The notes beneath the pieces were generated by a model, which had not been told where the DNA came from, ran no database searches, and worked only from the letters and a program-made list of their open reading frames with translations. A stretch of 14,404 nucleotides of DNA, taken from positions 5,275-19,678 of the forward strand of contig NW_001915096.1 in NCBI RefSeq assembly GCF_000208925.1. The letters run 5' to 3'. The stretch is from Entamoeba histolytica HM-1:IMSS (lineage: Eukaryota > Evosea > Mastigamoebida > Endamoebidae). Made by a program: the position numbers and the translations under genes. Within the stretch, counting starts at the first letter, position 1; each line of letters begins with the position of its first letter. Positions 1 through 7,207 of the stretch are shown here, piece by piece.

Positions 1-1
1 T

Positions 2-802
2 AGTGAAGTTGTATTAGTTGGTGGATCAACAAAAATTCCTAAAATTGAACAAATGGTAAGTCAATTCTTTGGTAGAAAACCATGTAAAAGTATTGACCCA
101 GATAAAGCAGTTGCATTTGGAGCAGCACTTCAAGGAGCGTCTATGATAGGACAAATGCAAGAGAATAAAGTTATATTAAAAGATGTAACAGCAATGGGAT
201 TAGGAATTGAAATAAAAGATACTGAAATGAATGTTGTAATTCCACGATATTCACCATTACCAAGTAAAGAGTCTCGAATATTTGTTACGAATCAAGACAA
301 TCAAGAAATAGCTAGATTTTCTGTGTTTGAAGGAGAAAGTCAAAAAACAGAAGAAAACAATTATCTTGATGGATTTACAATATCAGGACTTCCAAGAATG
401 AAAAAAGGATTAGTTAAATTTAAAGTTACTTTTAATGTTGATATAAATGGAATGTTATCAGTATCTGCAGTTGTTGTTGAACCTAAAGCATTTAGTGATC
501 TTCAAGGTCATTGTAATGTTCAAACACAAAGAGAAAGAAGGTCAGATGAATCTATAGAAATAGGAAGGAAACGAATTGATGAAATGGATAAAGCAGATGA
601 AGAGAATAGAAAGAAATCATTAGCATTACAACGATATAAAAAATTAATCAAATTATATCAAGAGAAAAGTAAAACAAATAAGAAATTAGAAGAAATAAAA
701 GAACATCTTCAACAGTGGTGGAATGAATCATATAATAAAATTGAAAGTAAAGAATTAAATGAACAATTAGAATATTATCAAAGTCAATTAAATAATTTGT
801 AA
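2..802 (+). CDS. Divergent HSP70-family chaperone, 3' part (5' end outside window)
   Basis: This is the C-terminal 266 residues of an HSP70. The frame is open from base 2, so the ATG at 53 is internal. It starts in the last part of the ATPase domain ([15 protein letters not shown], then [16 protein letters not shown], typical HSP70 nucleotide-binding motifs). It continues through the interdomain linker ([13 protein letters not shown]; canonical form LLDVTPLSLGIE), the substrate-binding beta sandwich ([23 protein letters not shown]) and a charged helical lid. HSP70s use ATP to cycle binding of unfolded peptides. The protein ends [11 protein letters not shown], so it has no flexible tail and no EEVD, the signature used by cytosolic HSP70s to bind TPR co-chaperones; there is no KDEL-type ER signal either. 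The segment after the beta sandwich (around NVQTQRERR) replaces the usual conserved ITNDKGRLS. The family is certain. The paralog and compartment are not, because the N-terminus is missing. The TAA stop lies inside TAATT, a likely polyadenylation motif. Confidence 0.93.
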   Translation, partial: SEVVLVGGSTKIPKIEQMVSQFFGRKPCKSIDPDKAVAFGAALQGASMIGQMQENKVILKDVTAMGLGIEIKDTEMNVVIPRYSPLPSKESRIFVTNQDNQEIARFSVFEGESQKTEENNYLDGFTISGLPRMKKGLVKFKVTFNVDINGMLSVSAVVVEPKAFSDLQGHCNVQTQRERRSDESIEIGRKRIDEMDKADEENRKKSLALQRYKKLIKLYQEKSKTNKKLEEIKEHLQQWWNESYNKIESKELNEQLEYYQSQLNNL

Positions 803-1664
803 TTTTTTATATATTAAATAACATTAATTATAAAATCCTTTTAATTTAACAAAAGAAATTTATATAATAATATTGATAATATTACTTAAATTAAACCTAA
901 AATACTTCTTTTATTAATTTTATTTTATTCAATTATCAATTAGTGAAATTGTTTAATAATACTCTCTCTTTTGGAATATTAATATATTTTTTTCTTAAAT
1001 TTTCTTGTTTTATTTTTTGTTGAAAAAAACTTTTCTGATTTATTGAAATAAATTGTTTGCAATTATTAATTTAATACTTATACAACATTTTTGCATTAAA
1101 TGTTATTATTGCTTTTTTTAAATAAGAATTGATTTGTCTTTGGATTATTTCATAATTTAGTAATTGTCTCTTTATTTCATTCAATTAAAAAAGGCTACAA
1201 ATGAAACATGTTATATAACTTTTTATAAATAAAAACTTTATTAAAAGAAAGAGTTAATAACTGTCAATATATTGAATATTAATATAACTTTTATTTTTAA
1301 ATGAAAATTTATAATAATTAATAATAATAACTATCGTAAAGAATAAAGAATTGTTGATATTAAACTATTGCTAGTCTTTTTTATATCTTAAACGTTCCAT
1401 AAATTGGTTTTTACTCATTGAATAACAATGATTAAAACATTCATTACGTTAGAATAAAAGTATAAAATTAAATACCAAGTAGAAGAAATATTAAATGAGT
1501 ATTACAAATGGGTTAAATGACTAACATAAAACCATTATTCTTCTTACTTACATTTATAAATGAATTAAAAACCTTAAGAAAATCATAATTAAAAACCTCA
1601 ATGTTGAAATATTCATAAAAACTTCATAAATGAATTTAATTGATAACTTCAGTTTATCTCATTC
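803..1664. other. Long AT-rich intergenic region, no gene seen
   Basis: This 862-bp stretch separates two plus-strand genes. I see no long open frame on either strand, no tRNA-like cloverleaf, no C/D-box pattern and no mobile-element coding. It is AT-rich with homopolymer runs and a small hairpin (AATTG/CAATT at 1051-1064). The last 50 bases before the next ATG should hold the promoter of the SDR-like gene. There, AATGAATT at 1628-1635 is one base off the GAAC consensus, and AAAAACTTCA just upstream resembles the Entamoeba initiator. Both matches are weak in such AT-rich DNA. Confidence 0.6.
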
Positions 1665-3008
1665 ATGTCAAACACAACACCACCAAAAAGTGAAATAGAA
1701 TACTCTAAGTATATTACTATGAGAAATAAATTTATTGAAGCTTCTCGACAATTAACAATAGCAAAAAAATTATTGTTTCAATACTCTCCTGAGAGATTAG
1801 ACTCAGAAGGGAATATAGTCAAAAATTACAAAAGCAAAAAAGAAAAGAAACCCAAAAAAAATCAAATATCTTCCAAACGATGTTTATTTGTTAAAAATTC
1901 ATCTATCTTTGAATTTAGTAAAAATGTTGATGGATGCAATGTTGTTACTCGTCAATTAACTAAAACCGCAGCTGAATTAGATAAATTTGATAAAACTACT
2001 CCACTTTCAACTCAAAGATACAAATTTAAAAATAATGAACTGGCATATTGTTATGGTTGTCATAGGATTTGTACTTCAATGCATCCTGTATATGTCTATT
2101 CATGTAGAAGTTGTGGTGAGTTATTCCAAAAAAATAGAAATTTAACAAGAGATTTATCTAATACAGTGTCATTGGTTATTGGTTGTAGAACTAAATTAGG
2201 ACATCAAATTACGTTAAAATTACTTCGAGCTGGTAGTACTGTGATTGGAACAACAAGATATCCCGAAGATACAAAAATTTTATTTTCTCAGTACGAAGAT
2301 TATGAGATCTTCAAAGAACGGTTAATCATTTATAATAAAGGATTAGATCTTGATAATAATCAATTAGAAAATGATTTTAAAAACCTTAAAAATTTCATTG
2401 AACAACAATATGGACATTTAAATCATTTTATTTTTTGTGCTGCTCAAACTATACGAGTAAGAGAAAAAGAAAGAAATAGAGTAAAAGAAGAAATAAAAGA
2501 AACAAACAGATATGGAGATGCAAAATTTGTAAAAGAGACAAACATCAATTCATGGAAAATGACAATAGAAGATTTAAATCAAAAAGAAATGGAAGAAGTA
2601 ATAAGAATTAATTCTATTGCACCAACATTATTAACTAAAGTATTGATTCCATTATTAAAAAAGTCAACTATTAGACCATATATTATTTTTGTACATGCAA
2701 GAGAAGGTATTTTTCATTGTCAAAAATCAAAATTTCATATTCATACAAATATGGCTAAAGCATCATTAGCAATGCTTACATTATGTCTTTGTTCAAGTCA
2801 TTTAAAAACAGAAAATGGAATACCATTTTCTGTTCATGGATGTGATCCTGGATGGATTTCCGTTGATGAATATTATGAAAATGATAAACCATTTAATGTT
2901 GCACCATTAGATGAAGTTGATGGAGCTTCAAGAGTTTTATATCCATTATTTAAAGAATTAAGAAGTAAATCAAAAACACGTAGACATTATACCAAATTAA
3001 CTTTTTAA
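1665..3008 (+). CDS. Zinc-ribbon plus short-chain dehydrogenase/reductase-like protein
   Basis: The protein has 447 residues. Residues 1-125 are lysine-rich with no recognised domain. A C4 zinc knuckle follows (C129-x2-C132 and C147-x2-C150). From about 168 comes a Rossmann SDR domain: GCRTKLG (173-179) in place of the TGxxxGxG cofactor loop, CAAQT (258-262) in place of NNAG, INSIAP (315-320) with the structural Asn, then HTNMAKA (360-366) and CDPGW (393-397). I recall a eukaryotic SDR subfamily with the same order: a CxxC...CPxC knuckle, GCRxKxG, NAAQT and HPHTNMAKAAL. Of the Ser-Tyr-Lys triad only K365 remains. The Tyr position is T361, as in that subfamily. The Ser position (VSAMEG in relatives) is H344 in VHAREG. 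A charged insert lies at about 263-310. Substrate and activity are unknown; it may bind a nucleotide without classic reductase chemistry. It converges on eS8 with 78 bp between stops; a TAATT motif lies at 3024-3028. Confidence 0.8.
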   Translation: MSNTTPPKSEIEYSKYITMRNKFIEASRQLTIAKKLLFQYSPERLDSEGNIVKNYKSKKEKKPKKNQISSKRCLFVKNSSIFEFSKNVDGCNVVTRQLTKTAAELDKFDKTTPLSTQRYKFKNNELAYCYGCHRICTSMHPVYVYSCRSCGELFQKNRNLTRDLSNTVSLVIGCRTKLGHQITLKLLRAGSTVIGTTRYPEDTKILFSQYEDYEIFKERLIIYNKGLDLDNNQLENDFKNLKNFIEQQYGHLNHFIFCAAQTIRVREKERNRVKEEIKETNRYGDAKFVKETNINSWKMTIEDLNQKEMEEVIRINSIAPTLLTKVLIPLLKKSTIRPYIIFVHAREGIFHCQKSKFHIHTNMAKASLAMLTLCLCSSHLKTENGIPFSVHGCDPGWISVDEYYENDKPFNVAPLDEVDGASRVLYPLFKELRSKSKTRRHYTKLTF

Positions 3009-3086
3009 AGTTTTATATTTTATTAATTCAGGTTATACTTTATTTGAACCAATAAAAAATAACAAATCAAGCACTGCAAATTAAGT

Positions 3087-3800
3087 TTATTTCTTCTTAT
3101 CTGAAATCTTCTTGCTATAGAAGTCAAGTTCTTTACCTTCAAGGATATATCCTTCAACTGATCCAGTTTGTCCTGGTCTGGAAGAAATACATGCAAGAAC
3201 TCTTCCACTTTGGAATCCTTCTAATAAGGCTTCATCAAATTTCATATTCTTTAATACTTCTAATTTCTTTGCATATTTCTTTTGCATAGTTTTACTTGGA
3301 TTCATAAGTGCTACTTGTGTTTCTGCAATTTGTTGTGCAATAGTCTTTTCTTTATTTTCTTCTTCCTTTGGAACAACAACTTTCTTTTCAGTTTTGAATG
3401 TAGCTGATTCGAGTGATTTATAATAATCAGTTGATGCAATATCTTTTCCATAGAATTTAAGGAACCATAATCTGAATGGTGCTGGATCAATTTCAATAAT
3501 AGCACCTTTAACTAATGTATTAGTTCTAACAAAATCATTATCAGAGGCATTATAAACGACATTAAGAATCTTAGTACCTTTGGTGATAGATTGAGATGCC
3601 CATGAGAAGTTTCCATTTTCTAATCTCAATGCTCTTCTTTTAATAATTCCATATCTGCATCTAACATCATGAACTCTAATAGCTCCAAGTCTGGTATTAG
3701 CTGGTTGTCTTCCCATGGTATTCTTTTTCTTTTTTTGCATACTGTTCTTCTTTCCTCCAGTAGCTCTTCTTTTATGTCTTGAGTCTCTTGTAATTCCCAT
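3087..3800 (-). CDS. RPS8: 40S ribosomal protein eS8
   Basis: This is a structural protein of the small ribosomal subunit. The N-terminus MGITRDSRHKRRATGGKK is the diagnostic eS8 start and fixes the initiation codon. Further eS8 blocks are GRQPANTRLG (30-39), RALRLENGNFSWASQ (56-70), VVYNASDNDFVRTNTLVKG (81-99) and, at the C-terminus, GRVLACISSRPGQTG and YILEGKELDFYSKKI. The 237 residues are somewhat more than the roughly 208 of animal eS8. The extra length includes the charged stretch at about 135-155 (VVVPKEEENKEK). The leader is probably very short, since the GAAC element lies 24 bases before the ATG. A UAAUU motif (3079-3083, minus strand) sits a few bases after the stop. It is divergent from the exosome-like gene across 226 bp. 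Confidence 0.97.
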   Translation of the reverse strand: MGITRDSRHKRRATGGKKNSMQKKKKNTMGRQPANTRLGAIRVHDVRCRYGIIKRRALRLENGNFSWASQSITKGTKILNVVYNASDNDFVRTNTLVKGAIIEIDPAPFRLWFLKFYGKDIASTDYYKSLESATFKTEKKVVVPKEEENKEKTIAQQIAETQVALMNPSKTMQKKYAKKLEVLKNMKFDEALLEGFQSGRVLACISSRPGQTGSVEGYILEGKELDFYSKKISDKKK

Positions 3801-3824
3801 GATGCAGTCTTGACTATACAGTTC

Positions 3825-3832
3825 AGTTCATT
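3825..3832 (-). promoter_or_regulatory. GAAC core-promoter element of eS8
   Basis: The minus strand reads AATGAACT, an exact match to the Entamoeba GAAC core element, ending 24 bases upstream of the eS8 start codon. The overlapping second GAACT (GAATGAACTGAACTG) makes a partial tandem copy. No good GTATTTAAA-type TATA box is seen at the expected distance. Instead a locally GC-richer patch (3836-3859, minus strand CCCTGAAATAAACCCTCC) stands out. The match is seen directly; function is inferred from the known consensus and the position. Confidence 0.7.
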
Positions 3833-3866
3833 CAAACCGATGGAGGGTTTATTTCAGGGTATTTAC

Positions 3867-3902
3867 TATTTTTTATTATAATTTTATTATTTTTTATTAT
3901 AA
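3867..3902. repeat. Exact 15-bp direct repeat, 21-bp period, in the eS8/RRP46-like promoter region
   Basis: TATTTTTTATTATAA occurs at 3867-3881 and again at 3888-3902. The copies are identical and start 21 bp apart, about two helical turns. They lie about 67-102 bp upstream of eS8 and 125-160 bp upstream of the exosome-like gene. The sequence is simple A+T, so chance or slippage is possible. The position in a shared divergent promoter makes a nucleosome-excluding or factor-binding role conceivable. Confidence 0.6.
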
Positions 3903-4026
3903 AATCCTAAAAAATAAAAGAAAGTATTTGTTTATTATTTTTTAGTTTTTTAAAATTTTTTTTTGTTTTGTATTTTTTTTTTGCTCATCAGTAACTTTTG
4001 AATATCAACTCATAAATTTTAATATA

Positions 4027-4698
4027 ATGGAAGAAGACAAAAGAACTATTATAGAAAGTGGGAAAATTCGTTCTATATCTTATGTCCGTGATGTTTCGAG
4101 TAAAAGTGATGGATGTTATATGTTTAAACAAGGGAAAAGTTGTGTAATTTCAGGAGTTAATGCACCTCGTGATTGTCCTAAAAAAGAAGCTAACCCAGAC
4201 CGAGCAATTGTAAAAGTAGAAGTTTATGAACGATGTTCTAGTTTTGATAATCAAAGAAGAACTGAATTAGAAGAGTTTATTAAAAGTGGTGTTGAATGGA
4301 CTGTCCTTAGTGAACAATATCCTAATGGATTAATTAATGTCTGTAACCAAATAGTTAAAGATGATGGTTCAATTGAAGCTGTTACAATGAATGCTGCTAT
4401 GTGTGCACTTTTATTTAGTGGTGTAGATATGAAAGGGATAGTTGTAGGAATGTGTGTAGCTGGAAAGATAAATGATAAAGGAACAATTGAAATAGTCATT
4501 GATCCAGATGATTCAATTAGTTATAAATGGAAACTTTTTACAATTTGGGACACTGTTAAAGGAGAAATAGTAGCAATGAAAATGAAAGGAAAATGTAGTG
4601 ATGATCAATTAAAAATGAGTATGGATGTTTCTAAAAAGAATGCAGTTAAAATAGTTAAAGCTATTAAAATGGTGATAGAAAAACAATATCCTCATTGA
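4027..4698 (+). CDS. RRP46: RNase PH-fold exosome core subunit, RRP46-like
   Basis: The 223 residues match one RNase PH domain. SKSDGCYMFKQGKSCVISGV (25-44) corresponds to the first-strand DGS...QGxT block. Next come the acidic/charged helix (76-90), then DGSIEAVTMNAAMCALLFSG (113-132), the conserved 'GGSL..AINAA..AL..AG' helix, and GMCVAGKI...IVIDPDD (141-162). Eukaryotic exosome ring proteins of this fold are catalytically inactive and form the channel that leads RNA to RRP44/RRP6 for 3'-5' processing and decay in nucleus and cytoplasm. The very short N-terminus without an RPDGR motif argues for RRP46 over RRP41 or MTR3. RRP41 remains the main alternative. Length fits RRP46 (about 235). The ATG at 4027 is the first in the frame and the RNase PH fold starts soon after. 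It stops at TGA and faces the alkyl sulfatase across a 524-bp gap. Confidence 0.78.
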   Translation: MEEDKRTIIESGKIRSISYVRDVSSKSDGCYMFKQGKSCVISGVNAPRDCPKKEANPDRAIVKVEVYERCSSFDNQRRTELEEFIKSGVEWTVLSEQYPNGLINVCNQIVKDDGSIEAVTMNAAMCALLFSGVDMKGIVVGMCVAGKINDKGTIEIVIDPDDSISYKWKLFTIWDTVKGEIVAMKMKGKCSDDQLKMSMDVSKKNAVKIVKAIKMVIEKQYPH

Positions 4699-5222
4699 TT
4701 GGTTTATAAGTACTTCTGTTAAAATTAAAACAATTTAAATTTAATAATACTTCTTACATTAAATCAATAATCGTATTAATTATTCATAAAAATATTTTAT
4801 ATGTTTTTAATGAATTGATTAAGCTAGTTAAATAGTTAAAATATTCTTATCAAACTTAGAAAATAAATACTTTAATAAAGATTCATTATTCAATTCTTTT
4901 AAAATAAACAAAAAACTTTTTTTTTTTTGGAATAATATTAGTTTTGATTTTATAGAAAGAAAAGAATTTCATTACAATTAATATTTAATTGGAAATATTA
5001 ATATATTTGTAGTTATTGTTATTGAATTTATCTTAATGATTAAATTTTTGAAATTACAATAAAGTTGATTTTATAAGAAGAATCATCTAAACACACTATA
5101 CAAATTTAATAAACCTTTATTCATTAGGAAAGAATGACTTAAAACTTTATTAATTCAAACTAATTTCTTGATTTAGTATTGAATTAAAGATAAACTTTAA
5201 TTGTTTTAAAAGTAGTATTAAC
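4699..5222. other. Convergent AT-rich intergenic region, no gene seen
   Basis: These 524 bp separate two convergent 3' ends, much more than the 59-78 bp of the other convergent pairs here. I see no open frame of note, no tRNA-like fold and no mobile-element remnant. It holds a T12 run (4917-4928). TTGGAAATATTAATATATTT at 4986-5005 nearly repeats a sequence at about 970-990 in the other long gap. Polyadenylation of both neighbours should occur at its edges, leaving the centre unexplained. Confidence 0.6.
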
Positions 5223-7109
5223 TCAGTTATTTGGTTCTATAAGAGTGTAGTACTTCTTTGATAAGTCTATTGCACCAATAACCTTTTCAACAACTTCAAT
5301 ATTTTCTACTTTTAATTTACCTGATGAAATTAAAGTATCTAATGGCATGGCTTTAGCAAAAGAAGCTAAAATCAATGCTTTAGGACCAATAACTGAAGCA
5401 GTAAAATCAGAAGGTAATGTTCGAGTGTGTAAAACACCATTGCTAATAATTAATGTAACACATTCATTAGTATCAACAGCTCTTAATTGAATAGAACTAT
5501 CAACTCCTTCAATTAATTGAGGATTAACAGAAACACAAAATAAATCACTAATAGCAGTTAGTGGAAGTGTTGCTGGTGGAATAACAGAAGGTGATGGTTG
5601 TTTATTTTGTTTTCTTCTCAACTCAAATGCTCCAGTAGCATAGATATATTTCCAAGCAAGACACTCTTGTGTATAACTTAATTGATCATATGTTTTAGCA
5701 AGTAACTCTCTTCCTTCTTCATTCGATGGATTAGCAAATACTAAATGATTTAATACAGTAGCTGCCCAACGATATTCTCCATTATCAAATGCTTCTTTCC
5801 CAATTTTTAAAGTATTTTCTTCTCCACCAAATGCTTTAATATATTTGACAGCTTGTTCTTTTGGTGGTAACTCATTTAAGTGAGCAGGATTACCATCATA
5901 CCATCCAATATATAGTTGGTATTGTGATTTAATATTATGACTTAATGCTCCATATAAATCTCTACAACACTGTTCATTAGCAAGACTTTTAGGTAATTGA
6001 ATAAGTTCAGCTATTTCATTTGGTGTATATCCAAGATTTGCATAACGCAATGTTTGGTCATGAATAAATTTATAAACATCTCTTTTTAATTTCCAGAAAT
6101 GGTTAATTTTTTCATTCCCTTCCATATGCCATCCATGACCTCCTAAATGATATTGAACATCTTTACCATATTTTATTATTACATTATCAATACATTCACT
6201 CCAAGTCTTTCCACTTCTCACTTTAGCACCTCTTAATGTTCCTAAATTATGTTGTGCATGCATCATATTATCTGCAGCTTCTAAAATATGATATTGAGGA
6301 ATGTATATCATCATATTTGATGGTGCTTCTGTATTAGGAGTTAAAATAAAATCCATAACAATTCCATCAACAGCAAGAGTACAATCCTCTTTAATAACAC
6401 ATGTATTTTTTGATTTTGGGAATGATGTTGTTGGTTGTTGTGGAATAGTAGAATTTGTTTGTTGTGGAAGTTTACCTTCCATTTTTAATTTTTCCATCAT
6501 TAATGCTTTCCTATAACCTAAACCCCACATATAATCTGCTCTTCTTCCCATAATTGGTGCAGCAAGAACATTTTCATCTATAAATGCATCCATGAAATTG
6601 CTTGGAAGATATAATGGTGTTTCTTCATTTCCAACTGCTGCATAACCACCAAAATGATCAAAATGAGAATGAGTAATAATAATAGATGATACAGGTATAT
6701 CTTCTACAGTAGTTTTAATTAACCCAAATGCTCTTTTACAAGATGGAATAGATGACATACAGTCAATAACAATCCAACCAGTTTGTCCTCTAATAACAGT
6801 AAAATTAGCCATGTCAATAGACTTACCTCTTACTTGATAAACTTTCTTTGGAATAATCTCAAAAACACCTTCAAGACTATCAATACAAGAATTTTTCCAG
6901 TATGAGGGGTTTGATGTTAAAGGGCATTCTTGGTTAATTTGTTCAATACTCTTTCTTGACTTAACTAATTCTTCAAAATTTAATTCATTTCTTTTTCCAT
7001 TACTATCAGCATAATATCCTTTCATAGCATCTAAATATTCTTCACTTCCATTCCAATCAAATTTTTGATTAAACTCATGATTCTTTGTACAAGTAAATTG
7101 ACTTGCCAT
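5223..7109 (-). CDS. Alkyl sulfatase, metallo-beta-lactamase fold (SdsA1/BDS1-like)
   Basis: The 628-residue protein has the whole type III alkyl sulfatase layout: metallo-beta-lactamase domain (about 75-340), helical TPR-like dimerisation domain (about 370-500) and SCP2-like C-terminal domain (about 512-625). This family hydrolyses primary alkyl sulfates to alcohol and sulfate with two zinc ions. Visible metal ligands are H147, H149, D151, H152 (THSHFDHFGG), E261 (NTEAPSN), D280 (AADN) and H325 (GGHGWHMEGNE). Their spacing of 19 and 45 residues after E261 matches SdsA1 E280/E299/H344, as I recall that numbering. So D280 replaces a glutamate that is usually conserved (AEN). R293 in NLGTLRGAKVR matches the sulfate-binding Arg. 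A Gln/Thr/Pro-rich loop (214-235) is an insert. The N-terminus has no signal peptide, unlike secreted bacterial enzymes, so it is probably cytosolic. Entamoeba makes sulfolipids from mitosome-activated sulfate, so these are plausible substrates. The gene was probably acquired from bacteria. Confidence 0.9.
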   Translation of the reverse strand: MASQFTCTKNHEFNQKFDWNGSEEYLDAMKGYYADSNGKRNELNFEELVKSRKSIEQINQECPLTSNPSYWKNSCIDSLEGVFEIIPKKVYQVRGKSIDMANFTVIRGQTGWIVIDCMSSIPSCKRAFGLIKTTVEDIPVSSIIITHSHFDHFGGYAAVGNEETPLYLPSNFMDAFIDENVLAAPIMGRRADYMWGLGYRKALMMEKLKMEGKLPQQTNSTIPQQPTTSFPKSKNTCVIKEDCTLAVDGIVMDFILTPNTEAPSNMMIYIPQYHILEAADNMMHAQHNLGTLRGAKVRSGKTWSECIDNVIIKYGKDVQYHLGGHGWHMEGNEKINHFWKLKRDVYKFIHDQTLRYANLGYTPNEIAELIQLPKSLANEQCCRDLYGALSHNIKSQYQLYIGWYDGNPAHLNELPPKEQAVKYIKAFGGEENTLKIGKEAFDNGEYRWAATVLNHLVFANPSNEEGRELLAKTYDQLSYTQECLAWKYIYATGAFELRRKQNKQPSPSVIPPATLPLTAISDLFCVSVNPQLIEGVDSSIQLRAVDTNECVTLIISNGVLHTRTLPSDFTASVIGPKALILASFAKAMPLDTLISSGKLKVENIEVVEKVIGAIDLSKKYYTLIEPNN

Positions 7110-7207
7110 TAAATGAAGTAAATAAAATTTTCTTAGTTTTTATTGTTTTATAGTCAAATTTTTTTTTATTTTTCTAATGTTTTGGAAAACTCAATCATTT
7201 TCATTTT
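7110..7207. promoter_or_regulatory. 98-bp divergent promoter region, alkyl sulfatase / RFC subunit
   Basis: Only 98 bp lie between the two start codons, so both core promoters must fit or overlap here. The region is T-rich on the plus strand (a run of nine T at about 7159-7167). I found no exact GAAC element or TATA match on either strand. The call rests on geometry, not on a recognised motif. Confidence 0.5.

Noticed and set aside
3023..3208. Minus-strand open frame of 61 codons
   Set aside because: It overlaps the 3' end of eS8 in another frame and shows no domain; the eS8 frame is strongly supported.
3311..3835. Two further minus-strand frames (3311-3505 and 3626-3835)
   Set aside because: Both are out-of-frame readings of eS8 coding DNA; the second also runs into its promoter.
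4251..4499. 82-codon antisense frame inside the RRP46-like gene
   Set aside because: Antisense of a well-supported RNase PH domain with no recognisable motif.
6301..6516. 71-codon plus-strand frame inside the alkyl sulfatase
   Set aside because: Antisense shadow; the sulfatase frame holds all metal-site motifs here.
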